Shown here: positions 34,452 to 46,160 of the stretch, one piece after another
Numbering within the stretch: the first letter of the stretch is position 1
Layout of the letters: each line of letters opens with the position of its first letter
Origin: Bidens hawaiensis
Lineage: Eukaryota; Streptophyta; Magnoliopsida; Asterales; Asteraceae
Length of the DNA stretch: 64,000 nucleotides
Reading direction: 5' to 3'
Assembly: GCA_021521415.1 (NCBI GenBank)
Contig: JAIQDT010001737.1
Location: forward strand, 310,001 to 374,000
The notes under the pieces: model-generated
What the model was told of the DNA's origin: nothing
What the model saw: only the letters and a program-made list of their open reading frames with translations
Databases searched by the model: none
Made by a program: the position numbers and the translations under genes

Positions 34452-35478
34452 ACAATTGTTATTAACTTATTATGTATTGTCGAATTTACTGTGTAACTAT
34501 TTTATATAATATTCAAATACATGATTTAGTTAACTATATTATGTTGTATCAAGAATTAAATTAGCTATTGAAAATAAATAAACTTGTCACAAGAAATATA
34601 TGTAAAAGCTAATAATGACATGAACATTTTAGAATGCTTGTGGGATTAGGTGAATTGTTCAAGATAGTTTGTGGGTATGCTTGTGCAGTTGTGTGTTTCC
34701 AGTGACATGACCATATGGATTTTTTAGAGCTTTTTTAAGTTTCTAAACTACATATGCTCTAGAATAACCACTCTGAAGAATGTGCCTTCAAATTCTTTGA
34801 AAAGATTATTGAATAGTACGTAGCTTTTCATACTAACACTATTCGATGCTCTTCTAATTTGGAGCCAAAAGCATCCAAGAATATTCCAATTCCCTTTCGA
34901 CCATCCATTGATCTATTAAGAAACTGTGTTTATTGATGGCCTTTTGGCGTCTACTTAAAACTTGTTTCATCCTACAACTTATATCGAGTATGTAAGCTCC
35001 CACTGTCAAACCATCCATGTTGATTTGACGGATGACCATTGTGTAAAACCTTTCTTGTATATTAGTAGTTTGATTCTATATTATTTAAGACTTACATAAT
35101 TTAAAATTGTTATTTGAGACTACTACAAAATGAAAAACAAGCCACCCAGGCAACCTGAACATGAGCTAAACTTCAACTCGAGCTAGCTCAACTCGTAGCA
35201 CGATCCCTGAGTTTGTACGTACTGACTCGAATGACTCATTGAACAGCCATAATTCTAGAAACCAAACCATAGTTAGACAAAAGTCCGGTCATTGTTACAA
35301 AAACAACCAACCTTTTTAAGGTTAACACCTACATGATTCTGGAAACCAAAACCACAGTTCGGCAAATCGTCGATCATTATTACCAAAAGGACACACGTTA
35401 ACACCTACATGATTCACACAAGGCCAAACCATATACAAGCTAGCATGACCACCATTGCTTCCTTCCTCGTTACCGATG
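34452..35478. other. Intergenic and 3' flank of the B3 gene
   Basis: AT-rich. A 60-codon minus-strand open stretch at 34854-35039 has no recognised domain. The 3' UTR of the B3 gene should lie just below 35479. Confidence 0.4.
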
Positions 35479-37838
35479 CTACCATGGTGCATCCACTTTT
35501 TTCTGGAACTCAATTTCATACCCCTCAACTTTCTCTTTCAAACCATCCACCACACCACCAATCTTTCTATTACTTTCATATAGTTCCACCAACCTCGCCT
35601 CCAAAATCTTGATCTCATTAGCATTCCGATTGTGTTCCTCTTTTGCCTCTACGTATCTCTTTGCATCTTCAGATTCAAATGCAAGGTTTGTGAGTGCGCG
35701 TATCCTATCGCGTAAAAACCGAACTTTCATTCCAATAAGTTCAAACGATTCCAGGGAACTATCCCATGCATCGAATTCTTCCTTTGTTGTGGTGAGTTTG
35801 CAGTTTCTTAACATATTTGCAATGTTTACGGTCTCACCAATCACACCCGCTACTAGCTTGTTGTACAAGCCTTCACGAACACCATCATGAAGAATTTCGT
35901 TTTTCCCAACACAGAGATTGTAGTAACTCATACGGATTTCTTTTGAAAGCTCCGAGTCAATGCACTGTTTTTTGACTATGATGTGAAAGTCTTTGAAAGT
36001 TTTGACAACTTTTAGTGAAATATTCGGTTCGGGTAGACAGCCTTGAACTTGTGAGCTGACCGCAGACCCTTTGTACTTCCTTTTAACTTTGGTTAAGGGA
36101 ACAGGCCCCGAACTTGAATCCTTTCTTCCTCTTGATTTAGAATGTGTCTTAACTATGGCTGTGTAGACGGGTCAAAATGGATTTGGGTCAAACCAGTAAT
36201 TATATTGTAAATGACGGGTCAAGTTGACCAAAAACGCCATTTGTCCCACGTACACTTTAAGAAAAACAAGTGTAAAAAATATGATAATTAAACAAAAGCG
36301 ATATCGTTACGATTATAATAATCTTTTTTTCTTGAATAAAACAGTTTTGGAGGTTATAAACATTAAAATTCCCTTTGGTCAACTTTTGACAACTCATCTC
36401 GTTTGACCCATTTATAATTTAAGTTTTTTTTTTCACTTTACTCGTTTGACCCGTCAGGCGTCAAACATAAACCAAATCGATCCATTTACAAGCAACGGAT
36501 AGAAACTGACACCTTTAGTTGCTTTGATGATCTTTGACAAACCTGGAGTTACGTGTTCCACAGGTGCATCCTGGCTTATAACCTTAACAGCATCATCAAT
36601 TTCTTTTGCATCGTTGGACTTGGCCCTAACAATATAAACCTACAAATTGAAAGCGAGATTAAGTATAATATATACAAATATTCAAGTTATCCATACTTAG
36701 TGTGGATCAAGAATACAGAAAATGTTGATCATAAAACCACACCCAATGTGTATTAAGAAGAAAACATACATACTTGAAGAACAAGATTACAACCTTAAAT
36801 TTGGTGGATTCAACTAACTGGAAGATCAAAACATCGCCTTCAAGCAACTTATGTTCAATTGCAAAGCTTCTCCACCCTCCACTAAGCCCAAACCTGTATG
36901 CAATGTATTTAACATTAGACTGCCCTCCGTTTTCATCTTCGATTACCATCAAAGAGTCAACTTTTGGTAAATATGATCTGCAAAAAGGCAACGGAAGGCC
37001 CTGCAACCCAGGGTGTAAGTCGTCACATTTTGGTACATAAAGCCGATCTAAATAAAAAAACATAAAACTACCGAATTACCATCCAAAAACAACTAACAAC
37101 ATGTGATTTCAGCATTGATTTCATAAAGCTAGGATACTCATTTCCGAGGGTCGCTTGAATCTCCCGTGCTCGAATCATAGTTTCCGAGGGTTGAACCGGA
37201 GCCTTAGAGACTTTAGTTCCAATTTCTTTAACCAAACTGAATGTAAACCTAAATAAATATATACTTCATCAAATGAAAAGATAAATTAAGCTTTCAAAGA
37301 CAAACCGACCTCAAACTCGTTCTCGAAGGATCATGTTCCGCCTGTAAACAAAAAATAATCAATCAGTTATCATTCTCTTTTCTATAAAAACTGAACCACG
37401 TACACTATGAATAAAATGATTAAAACCAACCAATACATTTCAATTCCATATTTGGGGGGTTATACATCACAAATTCACAATATATAAAACAAAATTACAA
37501 ACCTTATGCTTTGAAATCAAGCGTTGGTTTTTCTTCTTCTTGGATTTAAAGGAAGCAAAGTCAAATCTGGTTGGCTTCAACCTTTTGCGTTTGCCCTAAA
37601 AGCACAGCAGATCCAACCACCAATAACTCAAATTGTACTTGCAAACTAATAATTAATAGTAAATAGATACCGATAATGCAACCGAAGGTGTTAACGGAGC
37701 AGGGGGCGAGGTTTTAGACATCATAAGCTGAGCCACAGGAGTCACATCGGTTACCGGTGATTTGGAGGGTTTCAGTTCATAAGTGATTTGAAGATCAGGA
37801 GTTTGTTCATTGCTTATCTTGATCGGAGCTGAAGCCAT
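35479..37838 (-). CDS. B3-domain transcription factor, seven exons, 491 aa
   Basis: Exons on minus: 37838-37671, 37595-37503, 37341-37310, 37248-37080, 37000-36794, 36639-36513, 36158-35479. All six introns are GT-AG and the phases join without a stop. Residues 57-85 are Lys/Arg-rich (GKRKRLKP, KSKKKK), likely nuclear localisation. Residues about 139-230 form a B3 DNA-binding domain: FMKSMLKSHVVSCFW, LPLPFCRSYLP, the FGLSGGWRSFAIEHKL core, GDVLIFQLV and FKVYIV. The 225-residue C-terminal exon is charged and ends in a probable coiled coil. The layout resembles the plant group typified by 'B3 domain-containing protein Os01g0234100-like'; target genes are unknown. The intron between CFW and LPLPF is 79 nt. 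The gene appears intact although a 1-kb element lies 52 bp upstream of the ATG. Confidence 0.9.
36166..36462. mobile_element. MITE-like insertion in B3 intron 6
   Basis: GACGGGTCAAA near 36169 and TTTGACCCGTC near 36450 are an inverted repeat enclosing about 290 bp of AT-rich DNA with more GGGTCAA/TTGACC words. Intron 6 (354 nt) is the longest of the gene because of it. No TSD could be defined. Confidence 0.45.
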
Positions 37839-38002
37839 TGTTCACCGGAGATTGTACTAGCATTAATTAGGTGAAGAACACCAACACTCAGGTGCTGTTT
37901 GTTTTTGCAGACATAAACTGTCTGCAAGCTGATTTCATCTGTTTTCATGTCTGCAACTGAAGATGTGGTCTGAAGATCTGCAAGCTGAAAATATAAGACT
38001 GT

Positions 38003-38016
38003 TTGTTTTTATAAGC
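38003..38016 (-). promoter_or_regulatory. TATA-like box within the upstream element
   Basis: GCTTATAAAAAC on the minus strand about 175 bp before the B3 start codon. The 52 bp between ATG and element hold no TATA, so this is a candidate core promoter; inference only. Confidence 0.25.
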
Positions 38017-38104
38017 TGATACTGTCTGCATAACTGTCAAACTTATCTCACAAGATAGAAGTCATTTATTCAAGTTACATCTAGTTTTTAGTCTTTGCTT
38101 GCCA

Positions 38105-38755
38105 TGCCGATTTGGTTTTGGTGGGTGGTGGAAGGTGGTGGTGGTGGATGGTGGTAGTGGCGGCGGACGGTGGGTAGTGGCGGTGGATGGTGGTGGTGGA
38201 AAATGGGTGGTGGTGATGGATGGTTTTGGTTGGTGGTGGACGGTGGTGGTGATGGATGGTGGTGGGGTGGGTGATGGATGGTGGTGGTGGCGGTGATGGA
38301 TGGTGGTGGTGGCGGTGATGGATGGTGGTGGTGATGGATGGTGGGTGGTGGACGGTGGTGGTGATGGATGGTGGTGGTGGTGGCGGACGGTGGTGGTGAT
38401 GGATGGTGGGTGGTGGACGGTGGTGGTGATGGATGGTGGGTGGTGGACGGTGGTGGTGGCGGTGATGGATGGTGGTGGTGGTGGCGGTGATGGATGGTGG
38501 TGGTGGTGGGTGATGGATGGTGGTGGTGGCGGTGATGGATGGTGGTGGTGGTGGCGGACGGTGGTGGTGATGGATGGTGGGTGGTGGACGGTGGTGGTGA
38601 TGGATGGTGGGTGGTGGACGGTGGTGGTGGCGGTGGATGGTGGTGGACGGTGGCGGCGGGGTACGGGGGTGGTGGTGGCGGTGTACGGTGGGTGGTGGTG
38701 TTGGCGGACGGTGGTAGGAGCAGTGGATGAGAGGGTGGCTGCAAAGGGAGAAGAG
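38105..38755 (+). repeat. GGTGGT/GGATGG minisatellite, 650 bp
   Basis: Hierarchical array of GGTGGTGATGGATGGTGG-type units with GGCGGACGG variants. Opposite-strand frames give His/Pro/Ser-rich open stretches of over 200 codons; these are artefacts of the repeat. Confidence 0.95.
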
Positions 38756-39001
38756 TAGGGTTTTTTTGTGAAGATGTTTTAAGCAAGATTTCCTTGCTTT
38801 TCTTTTAAGATGAAAGAAGATAACTTCAGATCTGTTTTAAGAAAAAAAACAAACAGTCTTCAAGGGTAATGTCTGCGCGCCTGCAGACATTAGCTCCCTT
38901 GAAGATGTTTGAAGAAAAAACAAACACCCCCTCAGTTGAACCTAACACACTTTATGTTTTTTCGACATAATCAAGTACTTACTTGCTTTTGTCTGAAAAA
39001 T

Positions 39002-40162
39002 GGAAAAAGATTCGCAATTTTGGAAATAATCCCTGGTATGTCTTATTGATAAATAACAGTCTTAACTTCACACTTATCTAGTGGCAGCCCGAACTAAATA
39101 TGTATTTGTTTATAACGGTCCGCGACTAACGGAGGACTAACCCCGTTAGTCCGATGATGATGTGGCATGCATACGTGTCAAAAACGTGCTTATATGGCAA
39201 ATACGTGACAAGATCGAGCTTACGTGGCAGATTACACAATCACCATTACCATTACCACCACCATCACCACTCTCTAATCACTCTCTTCTCTTCTCCCTCT
39301 CTACTCCAGTAACTCCACCACCACCAGCCCTCCAACACCACTTATCACCTGCCGACACTAGCACCACTACCTGCCAGCACCTGCCATCAAGCCTTAATCA
39401 TCATATTAATCTTCATCATCTACTTCTTTTTCTAGGGTTAGGGTTTATATGGCTCGAGAATTGGGGATCTGGCTTAATTATTCTGCGGCTGAGATAGTGG
39501 TGACGGAAGAGTGTACGGTGGGGTACATCACGATGGTGAGGGGAAATATCCACAACAAGTGGATATGTGGACTGTGTGTGGAGGCAGTGAAGGATGAGAC
39601 AACGAGATCTTGTTCACAATCGTCGGAGAAAGGTCGTTTCAGGCGGTGGCGTTGTTAGAATTGGTGGTGGTGAATTGAGATGGCCAGTTGCAGGTGGTGG
39701 GTTCCAGTGGTGGATCTGGGTTTGTGAACTCCGGCAAGATTAGGGCAGAAATCCGGCTAGTTGGGGGTCGGAGAAGATGACCGGAAGATGGCCAGTTGCA
39801 GGTGGTGGGTTCCAGTGGTGGCTGCTGTGGATGGGTATGGCGGTGGTCAGGGTTCCGGCGATGATTGCAGAGGTGGTGGACTGGTGGTGTTGTGGTGGCT
39901 GGGGTTGTAAAGGGTAATAGGTTGAAGATGATGGGTTTAGTGGTGGGATGGACACAGTCAGCCGTCACGTAACGTTCCACGTAATCAAGTTTTTGCCAAC
40001 TAAGATGGCCACGTCAGACAAAGACTAACGGAGTAACATCCGTTAGTCGTGGCCCGTTAAAAACAAATACACAAATAGTTGGTATTGCCAGCAAGCAAGT
40101 GTAAAGTTGGGACTGATATTTACCAATAGGACATAGTTTGGATTATTTAAAACCAAATTTCC
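39002..40162. mobile_element. Pack-MULE copy 1
   Basis: Inverted repeats of about 90-100 bp at each end (AATAATCC..TATGTC..TATTG.TAAAT.. ..CAGTC..AACTT.ACACT) and the same organisation as 49640-50721. The right end is GGAAATTTGGTTTTAAATAATCC-like (reverse complement) at 40162. The left end is altered (between 39002 and 39021) and no 9-bp TSD is recognisable. Carries a DUF1677 gene fragment. Confidence 0.75.
39449..39658 (+). pseudogene. Captured DUF1677 gene fragment (copy 1)
   Basis: Open stretch of 69 codons from an ATG. Residues 18-45 (EECTVGYITMVRGN and KWICGLCVEAVKDE) match the core of plant DUF1677 proteins, small Cys-containing proteins of unknown role, whose pattern is EECT..YI..VR..F..KW.CGLC.EAV..E. 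The usual CECCGL segment before EECT is absent and replaced by sequence of other origin, so the domain is incomplete. It sits inside a MULE with 90-bp inverted repeats, so it is a transduplicated fragment rather than the resident gene. Confidence 0.75.
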
Positions 40163-40689
40163 TTAAATAAATTGTAAATAGCATAAAACTATTATGTAAA
40201 TAGCATAAGACTATTAACGATTTGGGAAAATTCCTAAAATAGACCAAGATGGTGTTTGTTTTTTCCTAAAAGAATTTCCTGGTCTTTTATGTCTGCGTCG
40301 CACAGACCATGCGCAGACATTGTCCTCTGCAGAGTGTTTGTTTTTCCAAAGACGTTTCATTAAAAAACGTTTGCGCGCCCACTTCATGGTGTAGACATGG
40401 TCCAACCACTTCTAGTCTATTCTAAAACCTCTTCTAACACATTCTTATGATTCTCATCAGACTTTTCTCTCAAACCCTAATCTCCTCTACTCTTCTCTCC
40501 CAAGCCCAACCACCTCCACCACTATACTTGCACCTCCGCCACCATACCAGCTGCATCCACCACCATAAGCGTCGCCGCCACCCGTGCTCCGCCGCCACCC
40601 CCTGTCGTCACCGCCATACCTGTCGCCACCATCATACCATCTCCATCTATCTTGGTATGTTTATTTCATCACCATTATTGTAATTGTTA

Positions 40690-41235
40690 TGTTATTACTA
40701 GTTTGTAGTTTTTTGTTAATTGTTAAAGTTTTTTGTTAATTTTGTTAGATTGTTATTATTTTGTAAAAAGTTTATGTTTGATTAATATTGTTATTAGTTT
40801 GTTGTTGAATAAGTTTGTAGATTTTTTGTTAATTGTTAAAGTTTTTTGTTAGATTGTTATTAGTTTGTAGAAATTTTAGGTTTGATGAATATTGTTATTA
40901 GTTTGTTGTTGAATAAAGTTTGTAGTTTTTTGTTAATTGTTAAAGTTTTTTGTTAGATTGTTATTAGTTTGTAGAAAGTTTGGGTTTGATGAATATTGTT
41001 ATTAGTTTGTTGTTGAATAAAGTTTGTAGAAAGTTTAGGTTTGATGAATATTGTTATTAATTTGTTGTTGAATAACGTTTGTAGCTTTTGTTAATTGTTA
41101 AAGTTTTTTGTTAATTTCTTTAGATTGTTATTAGTTTGTAGAATGTTTAGGTTTGATGAATATTGTTATTAGTTTGTAGTTGAAAAAAGTTTGTAGAAAG
41201 TTTAGGCTTGATGAATATTGTTATTAATTGGTTGT
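40690..41235 (+). repeat. AT-rich tandem repeat, about 110-120 bp unit
   Basis: Four to five degenerate units containing TTGTTAATTGTTAAAG, TTAGTTTGTAGAAAG and GGTTTGATGAATATTG in the same order. Confidence 0.85.
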
Positions 41236-41613
41236 ATTCGTTTGTTAGAAGGTAATCTACGGGTTTTAAATACTAGCAAATGGGTTACGCAAGAAATTTG
41301 CACTAACGGGCCAAATCGGGTTGCTTAGTAGGACATTGATATGTTGGATTTTGTTGATGCATATAATAGTGTGTGTTGAATTAATTTTTGTTCCATAGCT
41401 TTTGTGTTTATTGAAAATATGATTTAATATTATGTTATACATAAGTACTAAAATTTGATTTTATATGCCCTAGGTAAAGCTTGTGCATAAATGAAGACTA
41501 ATGATCAAGTGCTTGGGACGGAACACAAACAACTCATGTTGGAAATAATCTATAGTAGTGAAGTTGTCAGTAGTTGTTTTGTGTAGAAATGAATTTTAAA
41601 CCTAGCATGTTAG

Positions 41614-41615
<2 letters not shown>

Positions 41616-41663
<48 letters not shown>
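41616..41663. repeat. (TA)n microsatellite
   Basis: About 24 uninterrupted TA units. Confidence 0.97.
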
Positions 41664-41666
<3 letters not shown>

Positions 41667-41880
41667 GTTTGTAGAAACTGAGTTGAATGTTTGTAGAAAT
41701 TGATTAGTTTGCATAATAGTTCAATTGTTATTAGTGCAATTTTTAGCACCCTGCAGACGTTAAAAAACAAACATTCTTCTTCTTGCAGACTGCAGAGGTT
41801 TGGTCCACCTCTTCTGTTGCAGAAGCCTGCAGATGTGGTCCGCAGACTGCAGACATTTTACCTCTGAAAAAACAAACAAC

Positions 41881-42518
41881 ACCCAAATGATTAGATAGAA
41901 GTTGAAAATAGTCCAAAAGTTTTTTAAATTTCAATTTTAGGCCATCAAAATCATCTCCGTCGATACATTTGGAATCATGCCGACAGATTTCGATAACCAA
42001 TGAGGTAATGACATGTGTATAGGTGACAACATATTTTAGTTGAAATATGTCTTCGCCGTTAATTTTAATCCAAAATCATCCTCTCAAAAACCATGGGTTC
42101 CATTCAAATGTGTCTGGCCCATGTGTTTTCAAAAAAAGATGATATTTGCGTTTTATTGAAATTCATCTCCCCGGATGCATTTCAGTTGAATTTAATCTCA
42201 GATAAATTTCAAAAAAGTATGAAAAAACCGACAATTTTCCATTGAATTTAGTCTCCTTGGATGATTTTCAAAAAAATTTTAAAACGATAATCTCCTAATG
42301 AATTTAATCTCCTCAGATGATTTTTAAAAAAAGTTTTAAAAAATCAATAAATTTGCAAGTTAACTTTGTCAGCTTATATTTTCCATTATTTATTCTTCCA
42401 CTTCTATAAAAATCTCTTATAAAACAATAAAATTCAAGAGAGGTATTATGATTGAAGTTGTTATAGTGATTGTGGTGGAGTTGAGTTTGCAGGAGGTGCA
42501 AGTAATTGCAACGCTCTT
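41881..42518. other. Spacer with short internal repeats
   Basis: GAATTTAATCTCC..GATGATTTT occurs two or three times at about 60-bp spacing (42180-42330). No gene. Confidence 0.4.
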
Positions 42519-44005
42519 TGGCCAAATATGAACTGTTAATAATTTAGCTTATGAATGAATGGTTTTTTATTATATTTATTATATTTCATGAAAGGTTCCC
42601 TTTCTAAAATAAATCTTAGTTTGCAGCATTATTTCTTTTGTTTTGGTTGATACAATTACATGATAAGTAAAAAAGATATATTGAACTTAAAAAATAAAAA
42701 AAATCATAAAACTACTTTTTGTATATTTAATGGTTTTTTATACCGAAGCTTATATTTTTTATATAAATATTGAGCATCATAAAAATGCTTCCATTAATAG
42801 CACTATTAATATGGAGATGAAGATGAGAGGAAGAGGAAGAGGAAGATGATGAAGATGAAGATTGTTATGGGTTTTAGTCAAAAGACGAAATTCACTTTAA
42901 ATTCATCTAGTCAGATGAATTTCAAAAAAACGTGAATTTCGACCTTTTTTTGAAAACTCACGGCGGAGATGAAAACACGACCAAACATCACGGAGGTGAT
43001 GGTTTCGTGGAGATGATTTTAAGACCAAAATATCAGCAAAGATAGATTTCACGGGGAAACTATCAGCGTGTGTCAGATGCTTTGCACGTGTCACTTTTTT
43101 ATTGGGGGACGAAAATCATAGGCGGAAATCCATATGTCACGGTGGAGACGATTTCAGATGGACCAATATTAGAATTTTCAAAATTTTGGACTATTTTCAA
43201 AATCTCTCTCTTCTAAAGGCTTATTTTAGGAATTTTCCCTTTTTAACACATTGGCCAAATATGAACTGTTAATAATTTAGCTTATGAATGAATGGTTTTT
43301 TATTATATTTATTATATTTCATGAAAGGTTCCCTTTCAAAAATAAATCTTAGTTTGCAGCATTATTTCTTTTGTTTTGGTTGATACAATTACATGATAAG
43401 TAAAAAAGATATATTGAACTTAAAAAATAAAAAAAAATCATAAAACTACTTTTTGTATATTTAATGATTTTTTATACCGAAGCTTATATTTTTTTATATA
43501 AATATTGAGCATCATAAAAATGCTTCCATTAATAGCACTATTAATATGGAGATGAAGATGAGAGGAAGAGGAAGAGGAAGATGAAGAGGAAGAGGAAGAT
43601 GATGAAGATGAAGATTGTTATGGGTTTTAGCCAAAAGACGAAATTCACTTTAAATTCATCTGGTCAGATGAATTTCAAAAAAACATGAATTTCGACTTTT
43701 TTTTGAAAACTCACGGCGGAGATGAAAACACGACCAAACATCACGGAGGAGATGGTTTCGTGGAGATGATTTTAAGACCAAAATATCAGCAAAGATAGAT
43801 TTCAGGGGGAAACTATCAGCGTGTGTCAGATGCTTTGCACGTGTCACTTTTTTATTGGGGGACGAAAATCATAGGCGGAAATCCATATGTCACGGTGGAG
43901 ACGATTTCAGATGGACCAATATTAAAATTTTCAAAATTTTGGACTATTTTCAAAATCTCTCTCTTCTAAAGGCTTATTTTAGGAATTTTCCCTTTTTAAC
44001 ACATT
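42519..44005 (+). repeat. Tandem duplication, unit about 733-752 bp
   Basis: The block starting GGCCAAATATGAACTG at 42519 is repeated almost exactly from 43252. The second copy is longer mainly by extra GGAAGA units in its purine tract and has a few substitutions. Both copies contain the same minus-strand 63-codon open stretch with no recognised domain. Confidence 0.92.
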
Positions 44006-44192
44006 AGTACAACCTGTTACGAGAGCCGACGAAATATTTACGACACGCATGCAACTCACTTTATCAGAGTTTGAAATCTATTATTGTAGTATTCTCCTTT
44101 GATGGAATCGAACCGCCTTATATAATTCTTGCCAACATGTGTTGTTCGTGTCTTAGTATTAATATTTATCAAAATTTCTGACGCACCCATTG

Positions 44193-46155
44193 TGTAAGTC
44201 CCCCCGGGGCGTCGCTGATCGATACGAGATCTGCACAAGGTCTAGGAGTGCGGAGTCCTCCTAGACTCGTTTATGGTGTTGGAAACGAAGAACACGGTTA
44301 CACATAAACAAACACACGAATGGGAAAAACGAATATGCAGATCCTTTCTATATTAAACCAACACATTACATACCGAAAGACAAAACAAAGAACACGGCCG
44401 ACCCGAGGTGAGCTCTACCTCGGGCCGTCCCACACGACTCTCCCTCTCTGTTTCTCTCTAGACAATGACAACTACACAAAACACACTCACTTTTCTGGAT
44501 ACAAAACCCTAAACAAGACACACATATATATAGATAACCAACTTCGCGGGCTTGGGCTTGGGCCTGTAGGCGAAGTTGTCCTAACTTCGCCAATGGCGAA
44601 GTTGTTCTAACTTCGCCTATGGTGAAGTTGTTCTAACTTCACCACTTCGTCTCCGCTGGTCAGAATTGCATAGCGACGGTCACAAAATGCACCAACAGAC
44701 TCCCCTTTGACCGTTGCTTTCAATTCTAACAAACACAAAGATCATCTGTTACAAAACATGCACCAACAGACACCCCCTTAACTGATGATCTTCTGTTTTC
44801 TTCTTCTGGTAGGACTCGATTGCACTGTGATCTTCAAACTTGAACTTCACATATACATGCAACACCCATCCTGTCTTCAACCAGCCGTGTCTGAAACTGT
44901 CTTGTAGCTCCACAAATCTACCAATCACCCGGCGTCTTCCATATCAGATCTCCCCTTCAGTGTAAGCTCCTCCGAATTATATCGATCGAGATCTTTGACC
45001 TGCATCCCCGTGCCTAATCGATCATCTCAACCAACACGTGAAGTTGTTCCTAACTTCACCAACACGTGAAGCTCTTCTAACTTCACTGACATGTGAAGTT
45101 GTGCTCCCTCCACAACTTCACCCAACTAGTCGGAATTCCATAGTAAGATAAGGTTCAATCTTCAACTACTCAACATCAAGTGATCAGTTTCATCACAAAA
45201 ACCACCTTGACAGAACCTAACACACATGACCATTAATAAATCCGAAGCATCTTCAATCACCAAGGATATCGATCAAGAACTTAAAAAATTTAATTCCCGA
45301 TTATATCCAACTTGTTCCAAAATTTTCACCTTAATAAATAAGCATCCCTGATGCTCGTATCCCACGTTTTCAGGATCCAATTCTCGAACGCCTTGAAAAT
45401 AACATAAATAATATGCTCTGACCGCAATCCAGTAATGACGAAAACCTGAACAAAATTTGACTTTCTTCAGTTGGTCAACCTCGAACAACACTTATTTCTT
45501 TGCCCAAAAACACCCAAATGTGTCAATATCCAGTTTCAATCAATATCCCATTCGCAATTTCAACTCCAAATCCAGAGTTGACCCGTATTTGTTCACACGT
45601 AAGACCAAGAGATATCAAGTTTCACTCGTTGTCGGAACAACGTTTTCGGTCTCACAATAATCGTGTAAACCTGGCCACTCGGATGAAAACTCCAAACAAA
45701 TTTTATTTTATTTTTTAAATTTTTTTTGTTTTTTTAAACGAATCTGCAGATCCTTTATATATTAAACCAACACATTACATACCGAAAAACAAAACAAATA
45801 ACACGGCCGACCCGAGGTGAGCTCTACCTCAGGCCTTCCAACACGACTCTCCCTTTCTGTTTCTCTCTAGACAATTACAAATACACAAAACACCCTCACT
45901 TTTCTGGATACAAAACCCTTAACAAGACACACATATATATAGATAACCAACTTCACGGGCTTGGGCCTGTAGGCGAAGTTGGTGAAGTTGTTCTAACTTC
46001 GCCTATGGTGAAGTTGTTCTAACTTCACCACTTCGTCTCTGCTGGTCAGAATTGCAAAGCGACGATCACAAAATGCACCAACAGACTCCCCTTTGACCGT
46101 TGCTCTCAATTCTAACAAACACAAAAGATCATCTGTTACAAAACATGCACCAACA
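44193..46155 (-). mobile_element. Asymmetric LTR-like element, copy 1
   Basis: Minus orientation; TSD CATTG at 44188-44192 and 46156-46160. The right LTR in element orientation is complete (44768-44193, 576 bp: TGTTGGTGCATG to GGGGGGACTTACA) and is preceded by a polypurine tract AAGGGGGTGTC. The left LTR (46155-45735) stops after GCAGATTCG-TTT and passes into an A-rich tract, lacking the last roughly 140 bp (U5). The U3 has a TATA-like CTATATATATG. The interior of about 970 bp has no gag or pol and no recognisable primer-binding site. Copy 2 at 61849-63744 has the same structure. Confidence 0.85.
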
Positions 46156-46160
46156 CATTG

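Larger units (their letters stand above)
37891..38931. mobile_element. 1.04-kb MITE-like element upstream of the B3 gene
   Basis: Ends GGTGCTGTTTGTTTTT and GAAAAAACAAACACCCCC form an imperfect inverted repeat; TCA flanks both ends (37888-37890, 38932-38934). Outer parts carry CTGCAGAC/GTCTGCAG words; the centre is the minisatellite at 38105-38755. The terminal style is like MITE 3 and the element at about 40249-41880. No transposase. Confidence 0.65.
40249..41880. mobile_element. Probable MITE-like element related to 37891-38931
   Basis: GGTGTTTGTTTTTTCC on the left and GAAAAAACAAACAACACCC on the right are inverted, and both ends are rich in GTCTGC/GCAGAC words, as in the element at 37891. 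The interior has a CT-rich genic-looking block (40440-40660), an AT-rich repeat array and a (TA)n tract. No TSD identified, so borders are approximate. Confidence 0.5.

Noticed and set aside
34854..35039. 60-codon minus-strand frame that reads like globular protein
   Set aside because: Too short, no start or splice context, no family recognised; left as intergenic.
38088..38786. 232-codon minus-strand frame rich in His/Pro/Ser and matching plus-strand Gly/Trp/Val frames
   Set aside because: Entirely a translation of the GGTGGT-type minisatellite; several frames are open at once.
44320..44610. Open frames of 75-96 codons on both strands
   Set aside because: They lie inside the LTR of the asymmetric element and recur in its other copies as LTR sequence, with no domain.
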